This document shows, piece by piece, positions 9,275-20,200 of a stretch of 63,736 bases of DNA (positions are counted from its first letter, which is position 1; the number at the start of each line of letters is the position of its first letter). This stretch comes from Rhizobiaceae bacterium. GTDB taxonomy: Bacteria; Pseudomonadota; Alphaproteobacteria; Rhizobiales; Rhizobiaceae. The stretch is from NCBI GenBank assembly GCA_028281105.1, contig JANQKQ010000021.1, positions 1 to 63,736 on the forward strand, written 5' to 3'. The translations under genes and the position numbers were made by a program. The notes under the pieces are model-generated. The model worked only from the letters and a program-made list of their open reading frames with translations. It was not told the origin of the DNA and ran no database searches.

Positions 9275-11494
9275 CTAAGCAGCCTGCCGCTGCGGCTCCC
9301 CATAAGGGCTGAACCGGTCGTAATACTTCTCGTCGTTCTCGGCCATGCGCACGAGCTGCTTGTTCGGCTTGAACTGCTTGCCGTATTTGCGCTGCAGCTT
9401 CTTGCACATGTCGACGAAGGCGGCGGTGCCCATGCCGTCGATATAGGAGATCGCGCCGCCGGAGAACGGGGCGAAGCCGAAGCCCAGGATCGAGCCCACG
9501 TCCGCCTCACGCACGTCGACCACGACCCCTTCCTCCACGCAGCGCGCCGCCTCCAGGGCGATGGTCGCGTGGAACCGGTTCTTCAGCTCCTGCACATCGA
9601 TGCGGTCCGGGTCCTGCTGCGGATACAGATCGGCGAGCCCGTGCCACAGATGCTTCTTGGCGGGCTTGGCCGGATAGTCGTAGAAGCCCTTGCCGTTCTT
9701 GCGCCCGTGCCGGCCGAATTCCTCGACGAGGCGATCGATCAGCGCCAGGTGATCGGCGTCGACGGCCTTCTCTCCCAGATCGCGCACCGTTTGATGCAGG
9801 ATCTTGTAGGACAGATCGATCGCGGTCTCGTCGTTGAGCGCCAGCGGACCCACCGGCATGCCGGCCATCTTGGCCACGTTCTCGATCATCGCGGCGGGCA
9901 CGCCCTCGATCAGCATGTTGTAGGCTTCGCTCATATAGCGCAGCACGCAGCGGTTGACGTAGAAGCCCCGGGTGTCGTTGACCACGATCGGCGTCTTCTT
10001 GATCGCACGCACATAGTCGAGCGCCATCGCCAGCGCCTTCTCGCCGGTGCGGCGGCCCAAGATGATCTCGGTGAGCATCATCCGGTCCACCGGCGAGAAG
10101 AAGTGAATGCCGATGAACGATTTCGGCCGCTTGGAGTTCTTCGCCAGCCCGGTGATCGGGATGGTCGAGGTGTTGGACGCGAAGATCGCGCCGCGCTTCA
10201 TGTGCGCCTCGGCCTGTTCGGTCACCTGCTTCTTGATCTCGCTATCCTCGAACACGGCTTCGATGATGAGATCGCAACTCGACAGGTCGGCGTAGTCGGC
10301 GGTGGTGTGGATGCGCTCCAGCAGTTTTTCCTTTTCCGCCGGGGTAGCGCGTCCACGGCCAATCGCCTTGTCCATCAGCCCTGCCGAATGGGCCCGGCCC
10401 TTCTCGGCCGCCTCCATGTCGCGGTCGAGCAGCACCACCTTGATGCCGGCCTTCGCGGTCACGAAGCCGATACCGGCGCCCATGAAGCCGCCGCCGCCCA
10501 GGATGCCCACGGTCTTGATCTTCGACGGCTTGACGTCGGCCGGCCGCCGCGCGCCCTTGTTCAACTCCTGGAGCGACATGAACAGCGAGCGGATCATCAT
10601 CTTCGCTTCCGTCGACTGCAGCACGTTGGCGAAGTAGCGGCTTTCCACCTTCAGCGCCGTGTCGATCGGCAGCAGCAGGCCTTCATAGACGCATTTCATG
10701 ATCGCGCGCGCGCCGGGATAGTTGTCATAGGTCTCGCGCCGGTAGATGGCGTTGGCCGGCGGGAACAGCTGCGCACCGGCGGCCGAATAGACCTGCCCTC
10801 CGGGGAAGCGGTAGCCCTTCTCGTCCCAGGGCTGGACGGGGCTCAAGCCGTCATTGATCAGCTTCTTCGCCGCCGCGATCAGTTTGCGTGGCGGCACCAC
10901 CTGGGTCACCAGGCCGAGCTTCAGCGCCTTGGCGGGATCGAAGTTGCTGCCCCGCAGCAGGAACTGCAGCGCTTCCTGGGTGTGGACCAGCCGCGGCACC
11001 CGCTGGGTGCCGCCCGCGCCGGGGAACAGGCCGACCTTGACCTCCGGCAGCGCCAGCTTCACCTTCGGATGGTCGGCGATGACGCGGGCATGACAGGCCA
11101 GCGACATCTCCAGCGCGCCACCCATGCACAGCCCGTTGATGGCGGAAACCCACGGCTTGCCGCTGGTCTCCAGCTTGCGATAGATGGCGTTCAGCCGGAA
11201 CGCGTTGTCGAACAGCAGCTTGGCGGCGTTCTCCGGGTTCTTGGCCTTCTCGGCCTCGTACAGGCCGAGCATCCCCTGCAGCATCGACAGATCGGCGCCG
11301 CCGGAAAAGGCTTCCTTGCCGGAGGTGATCACGGCGCCCTTGGTCGCCTCGTCATTGGTGACGGTGTCGAGAATCTGCTCGAATTCTTCGATGACGGACA
11401 GGTCGATCACGTTCATCGATTTGCCCGGCATGTCCCAGGTCACCAGCGCAATGCCGTCGGAGTCGGTCTCGACGGTGAAATTCTTGTAGGTCAT
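9275..11494 (-). CDS. fadJ: Fatty-acid oxidation multifunctional enzyme: enoyl-CoA hydratase / 3-hydroxyacyl-CoA dehydrogenase (FadB/FadJ type)
   Basis: 739 residues performing hydration and NAD-dependent dehydrogenation in beta-oxidation. The N-terminal crotonase domain (1-190) shows the oxyanion-hole motifs KEAFSGGADL and GLCMGGALEM and the catalytic Glu region LPEVKVGLFPGAGGTQR. The Rossmann domain starts about residue 325 with ILGGGGFMGAGI. HFFSPVDRMML and NDTRGFYVNR mark the dehydrogenase active site. Two C-terminal dehydrogenase repeats follow. The length is that of FadB/FadJ alpha subunits, and the thiolase partner is encoded immediately upstream in the same direction, separated by a palindromic repeat. 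The FadB versus FadJ name is not decidable here. Confidence 0.95.
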   Translation of the reverse strand: MTYKNFTVETDSDGIALVTWDMPGKSMNVIDLSVIEEFEQILDTVTNDEATKGAVITSGKEAFSGGADLSMLQGMLGLYEAEKAKNPENAAKLLFDNAFRLNAIYRKLETSGKPWVSAINGLCMGGALEMSLACHARVIADHPKVKLALPEVKVGLFPGAGGTQRVPRLVHTQEALQFLLRGSNFDPAKALKLGLVTQVVPPRKLIAAAKKLINDGLSPVQPWDEKGYRFPGGQVYSAAGAQLFPPANAIYRRETYDNYPGARAIMKCVYEGLLLPIDTALKVESRYFANVLQSTEAKMMIRSLFMSLQELNKGARRPADVKPSKIKTVGILGGGGFMGAGIGFVTAKAGIKVVLLDRDMEAAEKGRAHSAGLMDKAIGRGRATPAEKEKLLERIHTTADYADLSSCDLIIEAVFEDSEIKKQVTEQAEAHMKRGAIFASNTSTIPITGLAKNSKRPKSFIGIHFFSPVDRMMLTEIILGRRTGEKALAMALDYVRAIKKTPIVVNDTRGFYVNRCVLRYMSEAYNMLIEGVPAAMIENVAKMAGMPVGPLALNDETAIDLSYKILHQTVRDLGEKAVDADHLALIDRLVEEFGRHGRKNGKGFYDYPAKPAKKHLWHGLADLYPQQDPDRIDVQELKNRFHATIALEAARCVEEGVVVDVREADVGSILGFGFAPFSGGAISYIDGMGTAAFVDMCKKLQRKYGKQFKPNKQLVRMAENDEKYYDRFSPYGEPQRQAA

Positions 11495-11567
11495 GTTCGT
11501 GTTCCTGTGTTGTCGACTAGCGCCTTCGCGATCGTCCAGTCGGCCCGTTGCCTCGCCCTCTCCCGCG

Positions 11568-11665
11568 CGTCATCCTCGGGCTTGTCCCGAGGATCTAACC
11601 CGCTCTCTCGCGCCACAGCCCATCGTCGATGGGGTTGGATCCTCGGGACAAGCCCGAGGATGACG
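11568..11665. repeat. 98-nt A-type inverted repeat, copy 2 (no outer arms)
   Basis: Begins CGTCATCCTCGGGCTTGTCC and ends GGACAAGCCCGAGGATGACG; these 20-nt termini are perfect reverse complements. It is exactly as long (98 nt) as the A units at 9112-9209 and 42656-42753, but its internal linker differs and the outer B arms are absent. It lies between the fadA and fadB genes. A further hairpin (GCCGGGAC-caat-GTCCCGGC, about 11708-11727) follows directly at the fadA stop codon. Confidence 0.85.
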
Positions 11666-11726
11666 TTGGAGGGGCGGCGAGGATGACGGAGTAAAGCTGT
11701 TCGCCGGGACCAATGTCCCGGCCCCT

Positions 11727-12935
11727 CTAAACCCGCTCGACGATCGTCGCCGTGCCCATGCCGGCGCCGATGCACAGCGTCACCAGCGCGGTGTTCAGGT
11801 CGCGGCGCTCCAACTCGTCCAACACCGTGCCGAAGATCATCGCGCCGGTGGCGCCCAGCGGGTGGCCCATGGCGATGGCGCCACCGCATACATTGATGCG
11901 GTCGTGCGGGATTTCGAAATGCTGCATGTAGCGCAGCACCACCGAAGCGAAGGCCTCGTTGAGCTCGAACAGGTCGATGTCCTCCAGCTTCATCTTGGCG
12001 CGCTTCAGCAGCTTCTCGGTCACGTCGACGGGGCCGGTCAGCATCAGCGCCGGGTCGGAGCCGATATTGGCGAAGGCGCGGATTTTCGCGCGCGGCTCCA
12101 GGCCGAGCGCCTTGCCGCCCTTCTTCGAGCCCATAAGCACCAGGCCGGCGCCGTCGACGATGCCCGACGAATTGCCCGCGTGGTGCACATGGTTGACCGC
12201 TTCCACGTCCGGATGCGCCTGCACGGCCACCGCGTCGAAGCCGCCCATCTCGCCCATCATCACGAAGGAGGGGTCGAGGGAAGCCAGCGACTGCATGTCG
12301 GTGCCCGGGCGCATGTGTTCGTCACGATCGAGAATGGTGATGCCGTTGTCGTCCCTGACCGGGACTACCGACTTTTCGAACCGTTTCTCTTCCCAGGACT
12401 TCGCCGCCCGCTTCTGACTTTCCACCGCATAGGCGTCCACGTCATCGCGGGAAAATCCGTACTTGGTGGCGATCAGATCGGCCGATACGCCCTGGGGCAT
12501 GAAATAGGACGGCACCGCGATCGACGGGTCCATCGGCCAGGCGCCGCCCTGGGCGCCCATGCCCACACGGCTCATGCTTTCCACCCCGCCGGCAATGACG
12601 ATCTCGTCGGCGCCGGCATGGATCTTCGAAGCGCCCATGTTGATGGCGTCCAGCCCCGAGGCGCAGAACCGGTTGATCTGCATGCCCGGCACCTGATCGT
12701 CGTAACCGGCCTCGAACACGGCCGCGCGCGCGATATCGGAGCCGGCTTCGCCGACGGCATCCACACAGCCCAAGATCACGTCGTCGACCACCTTGGTGTC
12801 CATCTCGGCGCGATCGCGCACCGCCTCCAGCATACGCGAGGCCAGCCGCACCGACGGCACCTCGTGCAGCGAGCCGTCCTTCTTGCCGCGGCCGCGGGGC
12901 GTGCGCACATGGTCATAAATGTAAGCGTCTGGCAT
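11727..12935 (-). CDS. fadA: Acetyl-CoA C-acyltransferase (thiolase), beta-oxidation
   Basis: 402-residue thiolase that cleaves 3-ketoacyl-CoA with CoA in the last step of beta-oxidation. The acyl-accepting Cys91 is in [14 protein letters not shown]; the His is in [15 protein letters not shown], and the second catalytic Cys is in [10 protein letters not shown] near residue 388. It is encoded upstream of the FadB/J-type subunit, which together would form the trifunctional complex. The intervening 232 bases are taken up by a palindromic repeat, so co-transcription past that point is uncertain. Confidence 0.95.
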   Translation of the reverse strand: MPDAYIYDHVRTPRGRGKKDGSLHEVPSVRLASRMLEAVRDRAEMDTKVVDDVILGCVDAVGEAGSDIARAAVFEAGYDDQVPGMQINRFCASGLDAINMGASKIHAGADEIVIAGGVESMSRVGMGAQGGAWPMDPSIAVPSYFMPQGVSADLIATKYGFSRDDVDAYAVESQKRAAKSWEEKRFEKSVVPVRDDNGITILDRDEHMRPGTDMQSLASLDPSFVMMGEMGGFDAVAVQAHPDVEAVNHVHHAGNSSGIVDGAGLVLMGSKKGGKALGLEPRAKIRAFANIGSDPALMLTGPVDVTEKLLKRAKMKLEDIDLFELNEAFASVVLRYMQHFEIPHDRINVCGGAIAMGHPLGATGAMIFGTVLDELERRDLNTALVTLCIGAGMGTATIVERV

Positions 12936-12983
12936 GGGATGCTCCTCGGTTCATCGCCGCCGTCGCGGCGGCGTGGGTTTGCT

Positions 12984-13634
12984 TCAATTCTTCAATGCGG
13001 CCGGCATCAGCTCTTCGGGCCGTTTCCAGCCGTCGAGTGCCTGGATGTTGGCGAGCCAGCGTTGGATGTTTGGATAGTCGGCCCAGTCGACGCCCATATG
13101 TTCGGGCCAGAACAGATAGCCGCACAGCGACAGATCGGCGATCGTCGGGGCATCGCCCACCACCCAGTCGCGGCCCGCCAGATGCGCTTCGAGCACCTTG
13201 TAGGCGTTGAGCGCGCGCCCATGCAGGAACTGGGTCGCAGGGTCGTCGGGCTTGTTCATGAGAACGCGCAGGAACCGCGCCGTTCCCGTATAGCCGGTCA
13301 GCTTATGGTTATCGAACAGAATCCAGCGCAGGACTTCGTACCCATCCATCTCGTCGGCCGGACCGAACCGGTCGAAGTGGCGCGACAGATAGGTGAGAAT
13401 GACGCCGGACTGGGTCAGTGAAAGGGAGCCATCCTCTTTGTGATGAGTGAGGATCGGCGCCTCGCCCATCACATTGTCGGCGCGAAACTCGTCCGAGCGC
13501 GTCTCGCCGTCGAAGAAATCGACCTTCTCGGGCTGCCAGTCGGCGCCGCACAACTCCAACATCAGCGCCACTTTGTAGCAGTTGCCGGATTCGGCGAAAC
13601 TCTTCAGCGTGAACTCGGCCACCTTCACAGACAC
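12984..13634 (-). CDS. Glutathione S-transferase family protein
   Basis: 216 residues with the N-terminal thioredoxin-like domain (FAESGNCYKVALMLELCG, then MGEAPIL with the cis-Pro and LTQSGVILTYL for glutathione binding) and a C-terminal all-helical domain (GDAPTIADLSLCGYLFWP, the N-capping box typical of GSTs). Within a beta-oxidation operon it may help with electrophilic or CoA-linked intermediates, but the substrate is unknown. It is spaced 4 bases from the acyl-CoA dehydrogenase gene upstream and 48 bases from fadA downstream, so it is very likely co-transcribed. Confidence 0.9.
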   Translation of the reverse strand: MSVKVAEFTLKSFAESGNCYKVALMLELCGADWQPEKVDFFDGETRSDEFRADNVMGEAPILTHHKEDGSLSLTQSGVILTYLSRHFDRFGPADEMDGYEVLRWILFDNHKLTGYTGTARFLRVLMNKPDDPATQFLHGRALNAYKVLEAHLAGRDWVVGDAPTIADLSLCGYLFWPEHMGVDWADYPNIQRWLANIQALDGWKRPEELMPAALKN

Positions 13635-13638
13635 CTTT

Positions 13639-14805
13639 CTAAAGACTCCGGGCGATCAGCAGTTTCATGATCTCGTTGGTGCCGCCATAGATGCGTTGCA
13701 CCCGCGCGTCGCGGAACATCCGGGCGATCGGATATTCGTTCATATAGCCATAGCCCCCATGCAGTTGCAGGCACTCGTCCATCACTTTGCATTGAAGGTC
13801 GGTGAGCGTCAGCTTGGCCATCGAGGCGGTGGTGGGGTCGAGCCCGCCATTGACATGACGCTCGACACAATGGTCGACGAACACCCGCGCCATGGTCGCC
13901 TCGCTTTTCAGCTCGGCCAGCTTGAACTGAGTGTTCTGGAACTCGATGATCGCCTTACCGAAGGCCCTGCGCTCCTTCACGTAGTCGATGGTCAGCGCCA
14001 GCGCCCGCTCGATCGCGGCGATCGCCTGGTTGGCGATGATCAACCGCTCCTGCGGTAGCTGCTCCATGAGCTGGATGAAGCCCTGGCCTTCGTCCGCGCC
14101 GAGCAGGTTGGCGGTGGGCACCTTCACTTCGTTGAAGAACAGTTCGGAGGTGTCGTTGGCCTTGAACCCGACCTTGTCGAGGTTGCGCCCGCGCTCGAAG
14201 CCTTCCAGCCCGTCGGTTTCCACTACGATCAGCGAGGTGCCCTTGGCGCCCATGGAAGGATCGGTCTTGGTCACCAGCACGATCAGATTGGCGTGCTGGC
14301 CGTTGGTGATGAAGGTCTTGGAACCGTTGATGCGATACTGGTTGCCGTCGCGCACCGCCGTGGTCTTCACCCCCTGCAGGTCGGAACCGGCCGCCGGTTC
14401 GCTCATGGCGATCGCGCCGATCAATTCGCCGGTCGCCAGCTTCGGCAGCCAGGCCTTCTTCTGGTCCTCGGACCCATAATGCAGGATGTAGGGCGCCACG
14501 ATCGCCGAGTGCAGCGCGATGCCGAACCCGTCGACACCCACATGGCCCAGCGCCTCGATGATCGCCGCCTCATGGGCATAGCTGCCGCCGGAGCCACCAT
14601 ATTCCTCCGGCATTGCCGCGCATAACAGGCCGGCCGCGCCCGCCTTTTCCCAGGCTTCGCGGTCGACTATTTCGTTTGCTTCATAGCGCTCGTAGTGGGG
14701 GGCGATCTCGGCTTCGAGGAACCGGTTGGCCATGTCTGAAACCATGGCCACGTCCTCGCCCATCCACGCGGGCGTACCGGTGTCCAGAACTTCGGCTGGC
14801 CTCAT
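13639..14805 (-). CDS. Acyl-CoA dehydrogenase
   Basis: 388 residues of the short/medium-chain acyl-CoA dehydrogenase fold, a flavoprotein that introduces the alpha-beta double bond. Visible signatures are AMSEPAAGSDLQGVKT (FAD and substrate binding), KTFITNGQHAN, and QLHGGYGYMNEYPIARMFRDARVQRIYGGTNEIMK near the C-terminus. It is the second dehydrogenase of the cluster, 34 bases after the larger enzyme at 14840-16636. The chain-length preference cannot be read from the sequence. Confidence 0.93.
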   Translation of the reverse strand: MRPAEVLDTGTPAWMGEDVAMVSDMANRFLEAEIAPHYERYEANEIVDREAWEKAGAAGLLCAAMPEEYGGSGGSYAHEAAIIEALGHVGVDGFGIALHSAIVAPYILHYGSEDQKKAWLPKLATGELIGAIAMSEPAAGSDLQGVKTTAVRDGNQYRINGSKTFITNGQHANLIVLVTKTDPSMGAKGTSLIVVETDGLEGFERGRNLDKVGFKANDTSELFFNEVKVPTANLLGADEGQGFIQLMEQLPQERLIIANQAIAAIERALALTIDYVKERRAFGKAIIEFQNTQFKLAELKSEATMARVFVDHCVERHVNGGLDPTTASMAKLTLTDLQCKVMDECLQLHGGYGYMNEYPIARMFRDARVQRIYGGTNEIMKLLIARSL

Positions 14806-14839
14806 CGCCGTGCTCCCCGACTGCAGTGCTGATCAGGCC

Positions 14840-16636
14840 TCAAAAGGCCGCTTCATCGAGCGCCATCATCGAATCCGCACCCGCCTGGATGCGCGCCAGG
14901 TGAGCGGTCGATTCGGGCATGATGCGCTCCATGAAGTAGCGGCCGGTGGCCAGCTTGTTCTCGTAGAAGTCGCCCTTGCCGTTGGCGCCGTTGGCGAGCG
15001 CGGCTTGCGACTTCTCCGCCATCAGCGCCCACATGTAGCCGAGCGTCACCAGACCGAACAAATGCAAAAAGTCCATCGACGCCGCGCCGGCATTGTCCGG
15101 CTTGGTCATGGCGTTCTGCATCAGCCACATGGTGGCGTCGTTGAGGTTTTTCACCGCGTCCTTGAGCGGACCGGTGTAGGGGTGCATCGCTTCGTTTTCT
15201 TTGTGCGATTTGATGAACGCGCCCACTTCCTCCATGAAGGCGCGCATGGCCCGGCCGCCGTCCTTGGGCAGCTTGCGGCCGACCAGGTCGAGCGCCTGGA
15301 TGCCGTTGGCCCCTTCATAAATCTGCGCGATGCGCGCGTCGCGCACGAACTGCTCCATGCCCCATTCGCGGATATAGCCGTGGCCGCCGAACACCTGCTG
15401 GGCGTTGGTGGTGTTCTCGAAGCCCTTGTCGGTGAGCACCGCTTTGACGATCGGGGTCACCAGGCCCATGATGTCGTCGGCGGCCTGGCGCTCTTCCTCG
15501 GACGTCGCGCGGTGCGAGATGTCGCCTTTGAGCGCGGTCCACAGCACGAAGGCGCGGGCGGCCTCGTTGAACGCCTTGATGTTCATCAGCATGCGGCGCA
15601 CGTCCGGGTGCACGATGATCGGGTCGGCCTTCTTGTCCGGCGCCTTCGGTCCGGAGATCGAGCGGCCCTGGATACGCTCGCGCGCATAGTCGACCGCGTT
15701 CTGATAGGCGACTTCGGACAGGGCCAGCCCCTGCAGGCCGACGCCGAGCCGCGCCTCGTTCATCATCACGAACATGGCGCGCAGGCCCTTGTGCTCCTCG
15801 CCGACCAGATAGCCGGTGGCCTCGTCATAGTTGAGCACGCAGGTGGAGTTGCCGTGGATGCCCATCTTCTCCTCGATGGCGCCACACACCACGCCATTGC
15901 GCTCGCCCGCTTCGCCGTTTTCATCAAGGGTGAACTTGGGCACGATGAACAGCGAGATGCCTTTTACGCCCTCCGGGGCGCCTTCGATGCGCGCCAGCAC
16001 CAGATGAATGATGTTCTCCGATAAGTCGTGCTCACCGGCGGAGATGAAGATCTTCTGGCCGGAAATCTTGTAGCTGCCGTCATCCTGCGGCACCGCCTTG
16101 GTGCGCAACAGGCCCAGATCCGTGCCGCAATGGGGCTCGGTCAAGTTCATGGTGCCGGTCCAGCGGCCTTCGTTCATCTTCGGAATGTAGGCACGCTTCT
16201 GCTCGTCCGAACCATAAGCCTGGATCGCGGCGACCGCGCCCTGGGTCAGGCCCGAATACATCGAGAACGCCAGGTTCGACGAGATCATGTATTCGGCCAC
16301 CGCCGAGTACAGCGTGTAGGGCAGACCCTGGCCGCCATATTCGGGATCGGCCGCCAGCCCCAGCCAGCCGCCGTTGCGGTATTCGTCGAAGGCCTCCTTG
16401 AAGCCTTTCGGCGTGGTCACCGAGCCGTCGTCGTGGCGGGTGCAGCCTTCGGCGTCGCCGACCTGGTTGAGCGGCTGCAACACCTGTTCGGACAGCTTCG
16501 CCGCCTCGCCGAGGATCGCCTCCATCATGTCGGGCGTCGCGTCTTCGAAGCCGGGCAGGTTGTTGTAGCGCTCGATGTTGAGCACGTCGTTGAGCACGAA
16601 CAGTGTGTCGTCGACGGGCGCGGTATAGCTCGGCAT
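14840..16636 (-). CDS. Long acyl-CoA dehydrogenase (about 600-residue type with extra C-terminal domain)
   Basis: 598 residues: an N-terminal helical domain, the central beta domain ([29 protein letters not shown]), the catalytic C-terminal helices ([40 protein letters not shown]) and an added C-terminal domain of about 150 residues typical of the long bacterial type. It is the first gene of the beta-oxidation cluster. Start 16636 is preceded by GAGGAG; the 18-residue extension to 16690 is unlike the family. A promoter with an embedded palindrome lies about 165 bases upstream. Confidence 0.94.
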   Translation of the reverse strand: MPSYTAPVDDTLFVLNDVLNIERYNNLPGFEDATPDMMEAILGEAAKLSEQVLQPLNQVGDAEGCTRHDDGSVTTPKGFKEAFDEYRNGGWLGLAADPEYGGQGLPYTLYSAVAEYMISSNLAFSMYSGLTQGAVAAIQAYGSDEQKRAYIPKMNEGRWTGTMNLTEPHCGTDLGLLRTKAVPQDDGSYKISGQKIFISAGEHDLSENIIHLVLARIEGAPEGVKGISLFIVPKFTLDENGEAGERNGVVCGAIEEKMGIHGNSTCVLNYDEATGYLVGEEHKGLRAMFVMMNEARLGVGLQGLALSEVAYQNAVDYARERIQGRSISGPKAPDKKADPIIVHPDVRRMLMNIKAFNEAARAFVLWTALKGDISHRATSEEERQAADDIMGLVTPIVKAVLTDKGFENTTNAQQVFGGHGYIREWGMEQFVRDARIAQIYEGANGIQALDLVGRKLPKDGGRAMRAFMEEVGAFIKSHKENEAMHPYTGPLKDAVKNLNDATMWLMQNAMTKPDNAGAASMDFLHLFGLVTLGYMWALMAEKSQAALANGANGKGDFYENKLATGRYFMERIMPESTAHLARIQAGADSMMALDEAAF

Positions 16637-17260
16637 GGTCGGTCTCCTCGGTCCCTCAAGCCCGCCGATCGGCGATGGTGGGCGGGTCAATCGCTCGATT
16701 TTTGATCGATGCAGTCACACATATATAACCGCCGGTGGCCAATGCGACCCTCGGCGATCCGCAACGGTCTGCAATTATTGCCCCAGCACTATCACAAAGT
16801 TACGTTTGCGTAAACGTCAACTTAGGTAAATCGCGAGCTTTTTCCACCCGAATGGGGCAAAATATCGCGGTTTTCCGCCTTTGGAGGCACCTTCGCCGGC
16901 TCGCGAAGGATCTTTCGGGCATATTCACGCGGCATCGAGCGCGGTCAGCGCCAACCAATGATGCGCCGATCGGCATCTGTGCCGGCGATCATCCGGCGCC
17001 GATCGCGCCGCCGTCGCCGGCCGGCGGGCGCTGGTTGCCGATGGCGACGACCGGCGCGGATTAACCGCTTGTTTACTGTGTTTCGCGAAAGGTAGGGCGT
17101 GGATCGCACCCGGTTCGCTACTCTTTGGTGTGGCTGGGCTCCGGGTCTGAATGTGTCGGCAGTTGCAGCAAGGGGCGCAACGCGGCAGCCGATGGGCAGG
17201 CTCTAGGTTCACCGGAAACCGGCAACCCGGCGGCTGGTCCGCGCGGCCACGAGACAGACC
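16637..17260. other. Intergenic region between the divergent beta-oxidation and PodJ-like genes
   Basis: 624 bases with no credible gene; the short frames here have compositions unlike proteins. It holds the acyl-CoA dehydrogenase promoter and its palindrome (16800-16816, entered separately) and, nearer the PodJ-like gene, TTAA-N7-TTTA at 17061-17075. The latter is one mismatch from the CtrA consensus TTAA-N7-TTAA. Confidence 0.6.
16785..16822 (-). promoter_or_regulatory. Promoter with embedded palindrome upstream of the acyl-CoA dehydrogenase cluster
   Basis: On the minus strand TTGACG is followed 19 bases later by GTGATA. The spacer contains the dyad CGTTTACGCAAACGTAA (16800-16816). A 19-base spacer with the dyad inside is the geometry of MerR-family-activated promoters. 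MerR-type regulators such as LiuR control fatty-acid and branched-chain degradation genes in proteobacteria, which I recall as family knowledge; the match of this exact motif is inference. The identical 17-mer lies at 62606-62622. Confidence 0.55.
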
Positions 17261-20200
17261 ATGAGCAGATTGCGTTCACAACTAGATAGCTTGGCTGCAG
17301 GGCAGAACCGCAACGGTGCGGCTGCGCAGAATCGAACCCGCGCCCGACCTGCGCGCGCTCCAGCCGCTCGCGCCGCAGCCGCCGGCCGGCCAGCCGTCGC
17401 ACCCGAGTCCGACGAGCTCTCCGACATCCGCCGGGAGCTGGCGCGCATCTCGGGCACTCTGCAATCGGCCTTGGCGACGACGCAACCGCCGGCGTCGGCG
17501 CCCGCGCCCAATACAGGGCAGATCACCGATGCGCTGAGCCAGGTCATGCGTCAGCAGATGAAATCCGAGCTGAACGCCATTCACCAAGAGCTTGCCTCCC
17601 TGCAGGCCAGCGTGCGCCAGATGCCGCAAAACCCTCATGGCGAGGAGTTGCGGCGCATTGCCGACGGTGTGGGACAGCTGCAGAACCGGCCGATCGAGAC
17701 CGCGCCGGACTTGTCGGGTCTTGCCGGCGAACTGCAGCAGATCCGCAGCGATCTGGGCACGATGGCCACCCGCGGCCAGAACGAAGTCAGCGTGGGCGAG
17801 CTTACCCAGGCGATCGAGGCAAGCTACGCCGAGATAGCCAGCCAGCTGCAGACCATCGGCGACGTTCATGCGGCCAGCGGCATGGAGTCGATCGCCGATC
17901 AGATCGACGCGCTGCGCGTTTCGGTTCAGTCCATGCCGCAGCCGGAGACCATTTCCGCGATCGAGAGACAGCTGAGCGAAGTCGCCGCAGGCGTGCATAA
18001 CCTGGCGGCCGGCGGCTCGGACACGCTGCCGCACTACTTCGAGGCTCTCGACGCCCGGCTCGATGAAATCTCCCGTGGCCTGGTCGCCGCGTCCGCGCAC
18101 CCGCCGGTCGACGTCAATCAGGACGCGTTCGACCGCATCGAAGCGCGAATCGCGTCGCTGTCGACCACGGTGGAATCGCTGGTGGCCGCAGAAGGCGCGG
18201 GTGGCGGGCTCGCCGATCTGGCCGCGTTCACCGAACAGGTCGACGCGAAGCTCGAGGATTTGAGTCAGCGCATTCCCGCATTCGGCGCGGTCCAAACGGC
18301 CGACGCGCTGGGCAGGATGTCCGACGGTTCCGCCTCTGACCTGGCAGCGCGCATCGACGCGCTTTCGACGACCCTGGAACGCGCGATCAACAGTGGCGAC
18401 GGCTCGGCCGGCGAGATGGAGCACCGCATCGCGCACTTGGCCGAACGGGTCGATGCGATGGCCGGAGCGATGGGCAGCGGTGAGGTGCACGGCCAGCAGC
18501 TTGCCTCGCTTGAGGAGCAGATGAATGTGATATCCGCGCAACTGGGGACGCTGGGCCAGGGCCCCGACCTGTCGCCGATCGAAGCCCGTCTGGGCGGACT
18601 GGAAGAGCAGATCGCCGCCAGCCGCGACATAGCGATTGAGGTCGCCAGGCAGGCCGTCGAAAACGTCACCGGCAACCAGGCGACCGGCGCGGACATCAAG
18701 ACCATCGAGGCGCTTGCCGAGGATTTGAGCCAGCTTACCCAGTCATCCTCCGAGCTTAAGGGCCATTCCCTGGAAACGTTCGAGGCGGTGCGCCAGTCCC
18801 TGTCCGTGATCCTCGACCGGATCAACGGACTGGAGCAGAGCATCGGCCAACAGGCATATGCCGATCACGGCGAGCCGTCCGCGTTGACCGACCCGCCCGT
18901 CGCGCCTGCGGAAGTCGAAGCGCCGCCGCCGGCCGCCGCAGATGAAGTCGGCGACGAACTTCCCGAGATGGCGACGCCGCCGATGGACCTGGGCGAGTTG
19001 CCGCCGATGGCGGACGAGGACCAACCGCTGGAGCCGGGCTCCGGCGTCCCCGTGGTCGACATCACCGATCTGCCTGACGAGGAAGAGGCGGTCGGACCGG
19101 ACCCGGACCAGCTTGTTCGCCAGGCCAACGAGCGCCAGCAGTCGGGCGACGGCGAAGCCACCAACACCGCCGACTTCATTGCCGCCGCGCGCCGCGCCGC
19201 CCAGGCCGCCGCCAACGAGATCGAGCACAGCGAAGCCTCGCACGCAGCCGAGGAGAAGGCCGCCGCTCCCGGGTTCTTAAAGCGGCATCGCCGGCCCCTG
19301 CTCCTGGCAGCCGCGGTTGCGCTGTTGGCCGTGCTGGTGTTCCCGCTCGCCAGCGAGCGGCTGGCGCATCTGCTGCCGGGCTCCGGCGGAGGCGCGGTCG
19401 CCACTTCCGAACAACCCGCGCAGACGCCTGAGCCGGTACAGCCGCAGACGGCGGTCGACCAGCCCGCGCAGGTCGCCGGCGAGATGATCGAACCGGTCTC
19501 CGGTGTGGCGGACGGCGAGGGTGACGCAATCGTGCCTGGGATGACCCCTGACCTCGCCGTAGTCGAGACGATGGATCAGCCGGCCGGCAATGAGGCCGTA
19601 GCGGAGGCGACGCTTCCAGCTGTCGCGGCCGCCCCGCCGACCAGCGAACCGGTCGCTGAGCCCCTCGCTTCCGTACCCATGCCGCCGGAGACCGTCGGGC
19701 CGATCGCGTTGCGTCAGGCCGCCGCGGCCGGTGACGCCAAGGCCCTGTTCGAGGTCGCCCGCCGGTTCGGCCAGGGCGTCGAGGGCGAGCCCGATCTCAC
19801 CGAGGCGGCCCAGTGGTACGAGCGGGCCGCCGAGCGCGGTCTGGCGCCAGCGCAATATCGACTGGGCAATCTGTATGAGAAGGGCCACGGCATCGAGCGC
19901 GACACGGTTGCCGCCGCGCAGTGGTACGAAAAGGCCGCCGAGCAGGGCAACACGCTCGCCATGCACAATCTGGCGGTGATCAACGCCATGGGCGTGCTCG
20001 CCGAAGGCGCGGATATGGGCAAAGCCATAGACTGGTTCCGCAAGGCGGCCGACCGTGGCGTGATGGACAGCCAGGTCAATCTAGGCATCCTCTACACCAA
20101 AGGCATGGGCGTGAGCGAAGACCTGGTCGAGGCGTACAAGTGGTTCGCCGTCGCCGCCAAGGGCGGGGACAGGGATGCCGCCGAGAAACGCGATACGATC

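Noticed and set aside
9569-11686. 705-residue open frame on the plus strand opposite the FadB/J gene
   Set aside because: His/Arg/Gly-rich composition with no domain; it is the antisense shadow of a high-GC gene whose plus-strand reading is explained by strong family motifs on the other strand.
11862-13421. 519-residue plus-strand frame opposite the thiolase and GST genes
   Set aside because: Spans two genes and an intergenic gap on the other strand; composition is that of an antisense shadow.
16735-17212. Short open frames in the gap before the PodJ-like gene
   Set aside because: No ribosome sites, biased composition and no similarity to a known family; treated as intergenic.
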